From Phytohabitans aurantiacus (GTDB lineage: Bacteria > Actinomycetota > Actinomycetes > Mycobacteriales > Micromonosporaceae), in contig NZ_BSDI01000005.1 in assembly GCF_027923225.1 (NCBI RefSeq), positions 62,001 to 126,000 of the forward strand: DNA of 64,000 nucleotides. Direction: 5' to 3'. Within the stretch, counting starts at the first letter, position 1, and the number at the start of each line of letters is the position of its first letter. Both the position numbers and the translations under genes were made by a program. Positions 25,589-33,947 of this stretch are shown piece after piece. The notes beneath the pieces were generated by a model that was given only the letters and a program-made list of their open reading frames with translations, was not told the DNA's origin and did not search any database.

Positions 25589-26710
25589 TCAGGCGGTCAC
25601 CGCGGCGGCCGGTCGCGGCACCCGGCGCGGCTCGCTCCAGCGGCGGATCGCGGGCCGCTCGACGTACCGGGCGAGCAGCCAGCTCAACGCGACGGTCGCC
25701 GCCAGTGCGGCGAGCAGGAACGCGATCGCGCCGGGCGGCGACCACTTCCCGCTGCCGAGCGCCATATGTCCATAGTGGAGCACTGGCCAGTGCAGCAGGT
25801 AGAACGGGAAGGTCAGGTCGCCGAGGCGCACCATGGTGGGGCTGTTCATCCAGCACCGCCGGCCGGCGACGTCGAACGCGGCGGCGGCACCGAGGAGCAG
25901 CACGAGAGGCGCCACGAACGGGCCGACGAAGTTGAACGGTACCGGCAGCGGCAGCGCCACCGCCCAGCAGGCGAAGAGAAGCCCGAACATGGCTCGCGGC
26001 CGCATCGACGGCAGCCGCCCCTCCGCCACGATCCGGGCCAGCACGATGCCGATGACGAAGTCGAGCACCCGCACCGGCGGGAAGAACACCGCGAACCAGA
26101 ACCGGTAGAACGGCACCGGAAAGTCGAACAGCGTCGGCTCGTACGGCAGCAGCAGCGAGATGAACGGAAGGCTCGCGATGGCGGCGCCGAGCCCCGCGAC
26201 CCACCACCACAGCCGCTCGGGCCGGATGAGCGCGACAAGCCGCAGCAGCCACGGGAACATCAGGTAGAACAGCAGCTCGCAGGAGAGCGACCAGGTGGGC
26301 CCGTTGACCGCAGACAGTACCGGCACGCTGGGCACCCACGCCTGCACGAGGATCAGGCTGGGCAGTACCTCGCTGGCGGTGATCGCCGCGCCCGTGGCGG
26401 CCATCAGGACCAGGCAGGCGGCGAAGACGACCAGGTGGTTGGGGAAGATCTTCAGCATGCGGCGGCGGTAGAACCGGCCGGTACGGTCGCCGGGTCGGGC
26501 TGACCACGCGAGGACGAAACCGCTGAGCATGAAGAACAGGCTCAGCGCCGCCTCGCCAAGGCCCGCGGTCAGCCCGACGATCAGGAAGTTGACGGTGCCG
26601 TTGGCGAAGACGCCCTGCATCCCCGCGTGACCGACGAAGACCAGCAGCGCCGGCAGCACCCGCATCCCGGCAAGCATCGGCAACCGGTCCCGCTGGACGG
26701 CGGGGCTCAT
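25589..26710 (-). CDS. Membrane-bound acyltransferase, family 3 (OafA/YrhL-like)
   Basis: A 373-residue integral membrane protein with about ten hydrophobic helices. The family-3 signatures are present: LAGMRVLPALLVFVGHAG (R-x-x-x-A-x-x-V-x-x-x-H, with the catalytic His), SLFFMLSGFVLAWS, RFYRRRMLKIFPNHLV and WSLSCELLFYLMFPWLL. It acylates extracytoplasmic or membrane-facing hydroxyl groups. Start ATG 26710 overlaps the TGA of the preceding gene (ATGA), so translation is coupled. In the locus it may acetylate or acylate the lipid or peptide product; the mycobacterial TMM acetyltransferase TmaT belongs to this family. That comparison is inference. Confidence 0.85.
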   Translation of the reverse strand: MSPAVQRDRLPMLAGMRVLPALLVFVGHAGMQGVFANGTVNFLIVGLTAGLGEAALSLFFMLSGFVLAWSARPGDRTGRFYRRRMLKIFPNHLVVFAACLVLMAATGAAITASEVLPSLILVQAWVPSVPVLSAVNGPTWSLSCELLFYLMFPWLLRLVALIRPERLWWWVAGLGAAIASLPFISLLLPYEPTLFDFPVPFYRFWFAVFFPPVRVLDFVIGIVLARIVAEGRLPSMRPRAMFGLLFACWAVALPLPVPFNFVGPFVAPLVLLLGAAAAFDVAGRRCWMNSPTMVRLGDLTFPFYLLHWPVLHYGHMALGSGKWSPPGAIAFLLAALAATVALSWLLARYVERPAIRRWSEPRRVPRPAAAVTA

Positions 26711-28041
26711 GCCGGTACGCCCGCCGAGCGGAACAGTTCGAGGCGGTCCTCGCCTACCGCGGCGCGGGCCGCCGGGTCGTCGACGCCGAGCCCGTCGGCC
26801 GGTGCGAGGCAGCGCACCCCGACCTTGCCGACGTGGCTTCCCAACTGGACGGTGCGGGTCGCTTCGGCGGCCTCGGCCAGCGGGTACACGCGGGACAGGG
26901 TGGGCACCACCACGCCCAGCCGGATCAGCCGGTTGACCTCGGCGGCCTCCTGGTAGTTGGCGCCGTGGCTGCCGACGATCCGCTTGAGCCGCATCCACAG
27001 GTACCGGTTGTCGTACTGGTGGGCGTACCCGCTGCTGGAGCCGCAGGTGACGACCGTGCCGCCGGTACGCGCCACGTACACCGACGCGCCGAACGTCTCC
27101 TGTCCGGTGTACTCGAAGACAACATGCGGGTCCTCCCCCACCTGCCGGCGCACCTCCTCGCCGAGCGCGCGCCACACCTTCGGGTCGCGCAGTCCGTCGG
27201 GGCTCGGCGGAAGCGACTCGCGGTTCACCACGCGCGAGCAGCCGAGCCGGTGCAGCAGGTCCACCTTGGACTCCGAGCTGACCACGCCGACGGGTATGCC
27301 ACCGGCGGCGAGGACGAGCTGGACGGCGTACCCGCCGAGGCCGCCGGTGGCGCCCCAGACGAGTACCACGTCGCCGAGCCGCATCCCCGACCCGAGCGGG
27401 CTGATCAGCATCCGGTACGCCGTGGCGGCGCACAGCGTGTTGCAGGCCGCCTCCTCCCACGTCAGGTGGGGCGGCTTGGGCAGCAGCTGGGTGGACTTGA
27501 CGACGGCGAAGTCGGCGAGCCCGCCGAAGTTCGTCTCGTAACCCCAGGCCCGCTGGTCGCCGGTCATCGAGTCGCTGTGCACGGCCGGGTCCTCGGCGTC
27601 CACCTGGGCCGGTGTGACGACGACCCGGTCGCCGACCGCCCAGCGGCTCACCGCCGCGCCGACCCGGACCACCACTCCGGAGGCGTCGGACCCGATCACG
27701 TGCCAGGGCTGGTCGTGCCGCGCACCCCAGCGGCTCTGGCGGGCCATGCGGCCGAGGAACGCGAACGTGGGCACCGGGTGGAAGGTGGCCGACCACACCG
27801 TGTTGAAGTTGATGCTGGAGGCCATCACGGCGACGAGCACCTCATCCGGTGCCAGCGCGGGCATGTCGACCGGTCCGATGTGGATGCTCCTGCGGACGTC
27901 CAGGTTGGACTCGCCGGCGAACGCCTCGGCGTCGGCGCGCAGCAGGTGCGCCGCCCGGTACGACGCGGGCACCGGGCAGGCCAGCAGGTCCTCCGGAGAC
28001 GCGCCGGCGACCACGGCTTCGGCAAGCTCGGATGCGGGCAT
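26707..28041 (-). CDS. ccr: Crotonyl-CoA carboxylase/reductase
   Basis: A 444-residue medium-chain dehydrogenase. Reductive carboxylases of this family turn 2-enoyl-CoA, CO2 and NADPH into alkylmalonyl-CoA. Visible landmarks are NFNTVW (Asn80), WGYETNFG (Glu169), the NADPH loop WGATGGLGG near 229-237 and GSHGANYQE (His359). Asn80, Glu169 and His359 correspond to the CO2-binding residues of characterised enzymes. The residue after His359 is Gly where many relatives have Phe (SHFANY, from memory), which could affect the acyl pocket. ATG 28041 follows AAGGAG by 7 nt and lies 4 nt after the PKS stop. Its position in the PKS operon implies it supplies an ethylmalonyl- or longer alkylmalonyl-CoA extender. 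Confidence 0.93.
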   Translation of the reverse strand: MPASELAEAVVAGASPEDLLACPVPASYRAAHLLRADAEAFAGESNLDVRRSIHIGPVDMPALAPDEVLVAVMASSINFNTVWSATFHPVPTFAFLGRMARQSRWGARHDQPWHVIGSDASGVVVRVGAAVSRWAVGDRVVVTPAQVDAEDPAVHSDSMTGDQRAWGYETNFGGLADFAVVKSTQLLPKPPHLTWEEAACNTLCAATAYRMLISPLGSGMRLGDVVLVWGATGGLGGYAVQLVLAAGGIPVGVVSSESKVDLLHRLGCSRVVNRESLPPSPDGLRDPKVWRALGEEVRRQVGEDPHVVFEYTGQETFGASVYVARTGGTVVTCGSSSGYAHQYDNRYLWMRLKRIVGSHGANYQEAAEVNRLIRLGVVVPTLSRVYPLAEAAEATRTVQLGSHVGKVGVRCLAPADGLGVDDPAARAAVGEDRLELFRSAGVPA

Positions 28042-28045
28042 AAGG

Positions 28046-31000
28046 TCACTCCTTTCCCGGTAGGACGGTCGCGCTGAGTAGCGCGGTGAGGTCGGCCGCC
28101 ACGGCGTCGACGGCGGGCGGGTCGAGCACGTTGAGGTGGTGGGCGGTCACCGGTACGACCCGCAGGTCGGTGCACCAGCGGCCAAAGCCCCGATCGAGGT
28201 CGGTGTGCTCGTAGCGCGGATCGCGGACATTCCACGGGGTTGCCTCGGTGCATCGGTACAGCACGACCGGGCCGGTGTACTCGCCCGGCTCGTAGCGATC
28301 CAGGGCTCGGGTGTCGCGATGCGAGGTGATCTGGTGCCGCATGATCGCCTCGGGCAGGCGCGCGCTCAGCCCGCTGTCCGCGAGCCGGGCCAGCACCAGG
28401 TCGAACTGGCCGTCCTCGGGCAGCTCGCGCAGCTCCTCGGCGCTCAGGTGCACCTGTATGCCGTACGTCTGGCGCAGGTAGGCCCCGAACCCGACGAACC
28501 GCCGCACGAGCAGTTCGGTGTCGCGGCGCCGGGAGACCGGCAGCGGCAGGCCCGCGTCGATGAGGCCGAGCAGCTCGACGCGCTCGCCCGCCGCCGTGAG
28601 CTGGCGGGCCATCTCGAAGGCGAGCACGCCGCCGAACGACCAGCCCCCGAGCCGGTACGGCCCGGCCGGTTGCGTTCCGGCGAGCAGCTCCAGGTACCGG
28701 GCGGCTCGCTCCTCGACCGGTCCCACGTCGTCGAGCCGCTCCAGGCCGTAGCACGGCTGGTCCGGGCCGAGCAGGTCCACGAGCTGGCGGTACACGACGG
28801 TGGTGCCGCCGGCGGGGTGTGCCAGGAAGAGCGGGGGCGCGCCCGCGGTGCCCGGGCGCAGCTCGCGCACCAGGCCACGGCGCACCTCGGCCTCGTCGGC
28901 GGCGCGCAGCGGTGCGGCCAACCGCTCGGCGGTCGGTGCGGCGGCGAGCACCACCGCACCGACATCCACCCCGGTGCGCTGGCGGAGCAATGCGGTCACG
29001 CGGGCGAGAGCATCCGGTGGGGCGATCCGATCCAACCGGTCGGTGACCCCGCAGGGCACGGGTCCGAGCACCTCGCGGACAACGTGGAGTACCAGGCGCT
29101 CGGCCGCGTCCCGGCCCTCGACGGCCGTCTCGGGGAGAGTCACGTGCGCGCCGTTGATCACCTGAGCGCCGTTGGTCCTTATGCCGAGCTCAGCGGCCAC
29201 CGACCGCTCCAGGTCGCCGAGGGTAACTCCGCGTACCAGGACCGCGGTCGGCACGGCGACGCCGAAGTCGCGCTCCACCAGGTTCTTGATGCGGATGGCG
29301 GCCAGCGAGTCGAGTCCGAGGTCGGCCAGCGGAGTGTCGCGGCCGGGCGGCCCGCTGGCGCCCAATACTGCCGCGATCCGGGCGCCGATCTGGTCGCCGA
29401 CGAGGCGGACCGCCTGCCGGGAAGGGAGGTTGCGGAGCCGGTCCGGCGTTGGGACCTCGTCCGGCCCGCCACGCGCGGGCAGGTCGGCACCGGCCGGCCC
29501 CGCAACCTCCGCCGAGCCGGCCGCGGCTACGGGGGTCGCCGCGGCCAGCAGGTCGGTGAAGAACGGCAGGCGGGCGATCTCCGGGAAGGCCGCCGCGGCC
29601 GCCGCGATGTCGAGGGGCACGACGCCGGTCGCGCCCGGCTCGCGGGACAGCAGCTCTTCCAGGGCGGCGACCGCGCCGTCCGGCTCGATCGCGCGGAGCC
29701 CGGGCATCCGCACGGCCGCCGCGCCACCCACCCGTGCCCACGCTCCATAGTGGAGTGCGATCGCGGGGATGCCGTTGTCGCGCTGCCACGCGGCGAACCC
29801 GTCGAGCCAGGCGTTGGCGCCCGCGTACACCGACTGGCCGGGTGAGCCCAGCAGCGCCGCCGCTGACGACAGCGACACCCACCAGTCCAGCTCGCCGGCG
29901 GCGCCAGCGGCTCGCACGGCGGCGTCCAACCGCCAGGCGCCGCTCGCCTTCGGGCTCCACACGCGGGACACGTCCGGCGCCCGGACGTCGGTGACGAGGC
30001 CATCGACGAGTACGCCGGCGCCGTGCACCACGCCGGCCAGCCGGAGGCCACCGGTGCGCGCGGCCGCGACGGCGGCTTCGGCGGCGCCGGGCGCGGCCAG
30101 GTCGCCGCAGACCACGCGCACGTCGGCGCCCAGCGCGCGCAGCTCGGCAAGCTCGCCGTGGCTGGCTCGGGGCGGGCCGTGCCGGCCGGTCAGGACCAGC
30201 CGCGCGGCGCCCCGCTCGGCAAGCCACCGCGCGACGCGCAGGCCGACGCCGCGGTAACCGCCGGTCAGCAGGTACGCGGCGCCGGGGCGCACCACGGGGG
30301 CGGGACGGCGGGGTGGCGCGGCGGCGGCGCGCAGGCGCGCGGCGTACCGTTGCCCCGCACGCCACGCCACCTCGTCGTCGGCGGCGTCCGCGGCCAGTTC
30401 GGCGCGCAACGCCGCCGCCTGTTCGCCGGGTTCGTCCGCCGGGTCCAGGTCGAGCCAGGTGGCCCGCAGCCGCGGCTGTTCGATGGCCAGCGATCGCACG
30501 GCGCCGCGCACCCAGGCGAGGTCGGCGTGGCCGGCGGCGCCGGTGGGCAGCGTCGCCGCGCCCCGGGTCACCAGCCACAGCCGGCGCGCGCCGCCGTTCA
30601 GCGCGGCGTTCGCGGCGCGGGTGACGTCGAACGCCAGCGCCTCGGCGGCGGCCGGATCCGGCGCGTCACCGCCGGCCGGCAGCACCACGACGGCGTCCGC
30701 GCCGCGCGCGACAGCCTCGACCGGCCCGCCGGCCGCCCGCACCAGCGGGTCGTCGGGCGCGCCCCGAAGCGCGACCGCTACCAAGGCCTCGCGCGAGCGG
30801 GCAGGACCAGGCGCGCCGCCGGGGTCGACCACCACAGCGAAGTGGTCGTCGCCCGGCGGCGCGCCCTCCACCGGCGGATCGGCCACGCGGGCCGGTTCGG
30901 CGCCGTCGGCAGCCGCCGCGAACAGGTGCACCGGCCCGGGAACGGCGGGTGCGGGCACACTGGCGGGCAAGGGCTGGCGAGCGGGCGCCGCGTCGCCGGT

Positions 31001-33940
31001 AGGCGCGGAGGTCTCGGTGCCGGCTGGCAACGCTGTCTCCGCCCAGGTGAGGCCGAGCAGGCCGCGCAGTGCGGGCGGCGCGTCGTTGCCGGCCTTGTCG
31101 TACCAGTGCCGGCGGCGGTGCCAGGGCGCCGCCGGCAGATCGAGGACCACCCCGCGCGCCAACGGCTGGGCGGGGAGCCCGTGGGCGTACACAGTGGCCA
31201 GTTGGCGCGCGAACGAGAGTGCGCCGCCGTCGCGGCGCAGCGTGCCGATCACCAGCGCGTCCGGGATGCCGCGGGCCTCGAGCGTCGCGCGCACCGGGCG
31301 CACCAGCACCGGATGCGGCGAGATTTCCAGGAAGAAACGGTGGCCGTCGCTGGCCGCGGCGGCGATGGCGCGCGCCAGGTGTACGGGGCGGCGCAGGTTC
31401 GCGGTCCAGTATGGCGCGGACAGCGGCGGCACGGCGCGCGGGTCGTCGACGACGGTGCTGTAGAAGGGAATGGCGGGCCGGACCGGCCGCAGGTCGGCGA
31501 GCGCCTCCGCGAGCGGCGGCAGCAGCGGGTCGACGGCCGGCGAGTGGCCGGCGCCCTCGGTGGTGAGCGTGCGCGCCATCCGCGCCTCGGCGGCGACCCG
31601 CGCGGCGAGCGCCTGTACGTCGATCGGGTCACCGGTCACGACGATCTGCTGTGGACTGGACACCACCGCGATGTGCACATTGGACAGATCGGCGGCGAAC
31701 GCGTCGAACTCGTCCTCGCCGATGCCGAGCACCGACATCGCGCCGGGCCCGAGCCGCGCGAGCAGCTCGGCGCGGCGGGCGATGACGCGCATCCCGCTGG
31801 CCGGCGTCAGCGCGCCGGACACCACCGCGGCGGCCACCTCGCCCATGGAGTGGCCGATGACGGCGGCGGGCGTGGCGCCGTACGAACGCCACAGCGCGGC
31901 GAGCGCCACCTGGAGGCCGAACGTCAACGGCTGCGCCAGTATCGCGGTGTGCGCGTCATCGCTGGTCAGGCCGGCGCGCAGGCTGGTGCCCGTCTCGGCT
32001 TCGAAGGCCGGCTCCAGCTCGTCCACGGCATCCGCGAACGCGCGCTCGCGGGCGAGCAGGTCGCGGCCCATCGCCGGCCAGTGACCGCCGTAGCCGGAGA
32101 ACACCCACACGCCGCCGCCGGCAGCCCGTCCGTCGTTGCCGGTGACGGCGTGTGGGTGCGGCTCGCCCGCCGCGACGGCGCTCAGGCCGGCGCGCAGCGT
32201 GTCGCGGTCGGCCGCTACGACCACCGCCCGGGCCGGGCCGCGCGCGCCGCGGCGGGCGAGCGTCGTGGCCACGTCGGCCGGTGTACCGGCGGGCAGGTCG
32301 CGGGCCAGCGCACGGGCGGCCGCCCGGACCCGCGCCTCGGACAGGTCGGTGACGACGCAGTAGGCGGTGCCGCCCTGGGGTTCGCTCGGCACGCCCGCCG
32401 GTGCCGCTTCGAGCACGACGTGGGCGTTGGTGCCGCCGAACCCGAACGCGGAAACGCCGGCGCGGGCCGGCCGTCCCCGCCTGGCGAGCGGCTGCGGCAC
32501 CGTCGGCACCCGCAGACCCCAGTCGGTGAACGGGATGTGCGGGCTCGGCTGTTCGAAGTGGAGGCTGGGCGGTACCAGGCCGTGGCGCAGCACCAGAGCC
32601 GCCTTGATGACACCGGCGACGCCCGCCGCGGCCTCCAGGTGGCCGAGGTTCGACTTGATGGAGCCGATCAGCAGCGGGTCGCCCGGTCGCCTGCCGGCAC
32701 CGCACACCGCGCCGAGCGCGCCGGCCTCGATCGGGTCGCCCAGTGGGGTTCCGGTGCCGTGGGCCTCCACATAGTCCACCGCCGACGGGTCCAGGCCGGC
32801 GTCGGCGTACGCCTCGCGCAGCACCTGCTCCTGCGCCTTCGGGTTCGGCGCGACCAGGGCACCGGAGCGCCCGTCCGAGTTGACCGCCGAGCCACGGATG
32901 AGTGCGAGCACCCGGTCGCCGTCGCGCTCCGCGTCGGACAGTCGCTTGAGGACGATCATCCCGCAGCCCTCGGCACGCACGATCCCCTCGGCGGCGGCGT
33001 CGAACGGCCGGCAGCGGCCGCCCGGTGCCAGCCCGCCGCCCTGTCCGAACGCGACGGTCAGCGCCGGCAACAGCAGCAGGTTCACGCCGCCGACGAGCGC
33101 GCAGTCGGTCTCGCCGGAGCGCAGGCTGCGTACGGCCAGGTGGGTGGCGACCAGCGACGACGAGCACGCCGAGTCGACCGCCATGCTGGGGCCGCGCAGG
33201 TCGAGCAGGTACGACAGCCGGTTGGCGGCGATCGACAGCGCGCCGCCGGTGGCCGTCCAGCCCTCCACCGCCTCCAGCGTGGCGGTGGTCAAGTGGGCGT
33301 ACTCGCTGGCGCAGATGCCGACGTACACGCCCGTGCGGGTACCGGCAAGGCGCCCCGGGGCGATCGCCGCGTGCTGCAACGCCTCCCAGGTGACCTCCAG
33401 CAGCAGCCGCTGCTGCGGATCCATCAGCCGCGCCTCGCCGGCGGTGATGCCGAAGAACTCAGCGTCGAATCCGGCCACGTCGTCGAGGAAGCCGCCCCAC
33501 CGGGCCGCGCCGCCCGTACTCCGCCCTGCGGCGCGGAACGCGTGCCAGCGCTCCGGCGGTACCGCGCCGATGGCGTCGCGGCCCTCGGTGAGCAGCCGCC
33601 ACAGCGCGTCGGGATGGTCGGCGCCACCGGGGAACCGGCAGCCGATGCCGACGATCGCGACGGCCTCGCCGGCGGCCCGGTCCGCGACCGCGACGGCGGG
33701 CGCGGCCTCTTCCGCCGCGGCTGAGGATAGGGCGAGCGCGAGCGCGTTGATGGTCGGGTGCTCCCAGACCAGCGTCGGCGGCAACGGCCGCCCGACGCGC
33801 TCCTCCAGGATGCCGGCCATTTCCACGGCGTCCACAGACGACAGTCCGAACTCGAACAGCGGCCGGTCGTGGTCGAGGTCGGCGACCGGGCGCTGGCACC
33901 GGTCGGCGACCAGCTCGGCGAGGACGGTGACTAGCTCCAT
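28046..33940 (-). CDS. Type I polyketide synthase, ACP-KS-AT-KR-ACP-(degenerate ACP)-TE, Pks13-like
   Basis: 1964 residues. The N-terminal ACP has Ser35 in FGLSSVDAV. The KS starts near 91, with Cys259 in VDSACSSSL, EAHGTGT and NLGHLEAAAG. The AT has Ser698 in GHSMGE and specificity motif GAGH at 796-799, neither YASH (methylmalonyl) nor HAFH (malonyl); xAGH motifs are associated with ethylmalonyl. The linker at about 900-1200 shows no DH motif. The KR has TGGYRGVG near 1224, SLSS and Tyr1372 in YAGAN, so it looks active. The second ACP has Ser1545 in GLDSL. A third carrier-like segment near 1612-1675 lacks the Ser. The TE has Ser1768 in GGWSFGG and His near 1933. A starter acyl group loaded on ACP1 would be condensed once, reduced to a beta-hydroxy and released or transferred by the TE. 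The ACP-KS-AT-ACP-TE frame is that of mycolate condensase Pks13, here with a KR. Confidence 0.93.
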   Translation of the reverse strand: MELVTVLAELVADRCQRPVADLDHDRPLFEFGLSSVDAVEMAGILEERVGRPLPPTLVWEHPTINALALALSSAAAEEAAPAVAVADRAAGEAVAIVGIGCRFPGGADHPDALWRLLTEGRDAIGAVPPERWHAFRAAGRSTGGAARWGGFLDDVAGFDAEFFGITAGEARLMDPQQRLLLEVTWEALQHAAIAPGRLAGTRTGVYVGICASEYAHLTTATLEAVEGWTATGGALSIAANRLSYLLDLRGPSMAVDSACSSSLVATHLAVRSLRSGETDCALVGGVNLLLLPALTVAFGQGGGLAPGGRCRPFDAAAEGIVRAEGCGMIVLKRLSDAERDGDRVLALIRGSAVNSDGRSGALVAPNPKAQEQVLREAYADAGLDPSAVDYVEAHGTGTPLGDPIEAGALGAVCGAGRRPGDPLLIGSIKSNLGHLEAAAGVAGVIKAALVLRHGLVPPSLHFEQPSPHIPFTDWGLRVPTVPQPLARRGRPARAGVSAFGFGGTNAHVVLEAAPAGVPSEPQGGTAYCVVTDLSEARVRAAARALARDLPAGTPADVATTLARRGARGPARAVVVAADRDTLRAGLSAVAAGEPHPHAVTGNDGRAAGGGVWVFSGYGGHWPAMGRDLLARERAFADAVDELEPAFEAETGTSLRAGLTSDDAHTAILAQPLTFGLQVALAALWRSYGATPAAVIGHSMGEVAAAVVSGALTPASGMRVIARRAELLARLGPGAMSVLGIGEDEFDAFAADLSNVHIAVVSSPQQIVVTGDPIDVQALAARVAAEARMARTLTTEGAGHSPAVDPLLPPLAEALADLRPVRPAIPFYSTVVDDPRAVPPLSAPYWTANLRRPVHLARAIAAAASDGHRFFLEISPHPVLVRPVRATLEARGIPDALVIGTLRRDGGALSFARQLATVYAHGLPAQPLARGVVLDLPAAPWHRRRHWYDKAGNDAPPALRGLLGLTWAETALPAGTETSAPTGDAAPARQPLPASVPAPAVPGPVHLFAAAADGAEPARVADPPVEGAPPGDDHFAVVVDPGGAPGPARSREALVAVALRGAPDDPLVRAAGGPVEAVARGADAVVVLPAGGDAPDPAAAEALAFDVTRAANAALNGGARRLWLVTRGAATLPTGAAGHADLAWVRGAVRSLAIEQPRLRATWLDLDPADEPGEQAAALRAELAADAADDEVAWRAGQRYAARLRAAAAPPRRPAPVVRPGAAYLLTGGYRGVGLRVARWLAERGAARLVLTGRHGPPRASHGELAELRALGADVRVVCGDLAAPGAAEAAVAAARTGGLRLAGVVHGAGVLVDGLVTDVRAPDVSRVWSPKASGAWRLDAAVRAAGAAGELDWWVSLSSAAALLGSPGQSVYAGANAWLDGFAAWQRDNGIPAIALHYGAWARVGGAAAVRMPGLRAIEPDGAVAALEELLSREPGATGVVPLDIAAAAAAFPEIARLPFFTDLLAAATPVAAAGSAEVAGPAGADLPARGGPDEVPTPDRLRNLPSRQAVRLVGDQIGARIAAVLGASGPPGRDTPLADLGLDSLAAIRIKNLVERDFGVAVPTAVLVRGVTLGDLERSVAAELGIRTNGAQVINGAHVTLPETAVEGRDAAERLVLHVVREVLGPVPCGVTDRLDRIAPPDALARVTALLRQRTGVDVGAVVLAAAPTAERLAAPLRAADEAEVRRGLVRELRPGTAGAPPLFLAHPAGGTTVVYRQLVDLLGPDQPCYGLERLDDVGPVEERAARYLELLAGTQPAGPYRLGGWSFGGVLAFEMARQLTAAGERVELLGLIDAGLPLPVSRRRDTELLVRRFVGFGAYLRQTYGIQVHLSAEELRELPEDGQFDLVLARLADSGLSARLPEAIMRHQITSHRDTRALDRYEPGEYTGPVVLYRCTEATPWNVRDPRYEHTDLDRGFGRWCTDLRVVPVTAHHLNVLDPPAVDAVAADLTALLSATVLPGKE

Positions 33941-33947
33941 GGCGGGC

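Noticed and set aside
25589..27796. A 735-codon minus-strand frame joining acyltransferase to upstream sequence as a fusion
   Set aside because: The upstream third is out-of-frame antisense-like sequence within the CCR gene. ATG 26710 overlapping the CCR stop is the natural start.
30600..31100. Possible dehydratase domain between AT and KR of the PKS
   Set aside because: No HxxxGxxxxP or DxxxQ-type motif is visible. The stretch reads as the usual structural sub-domain in front of a KR.
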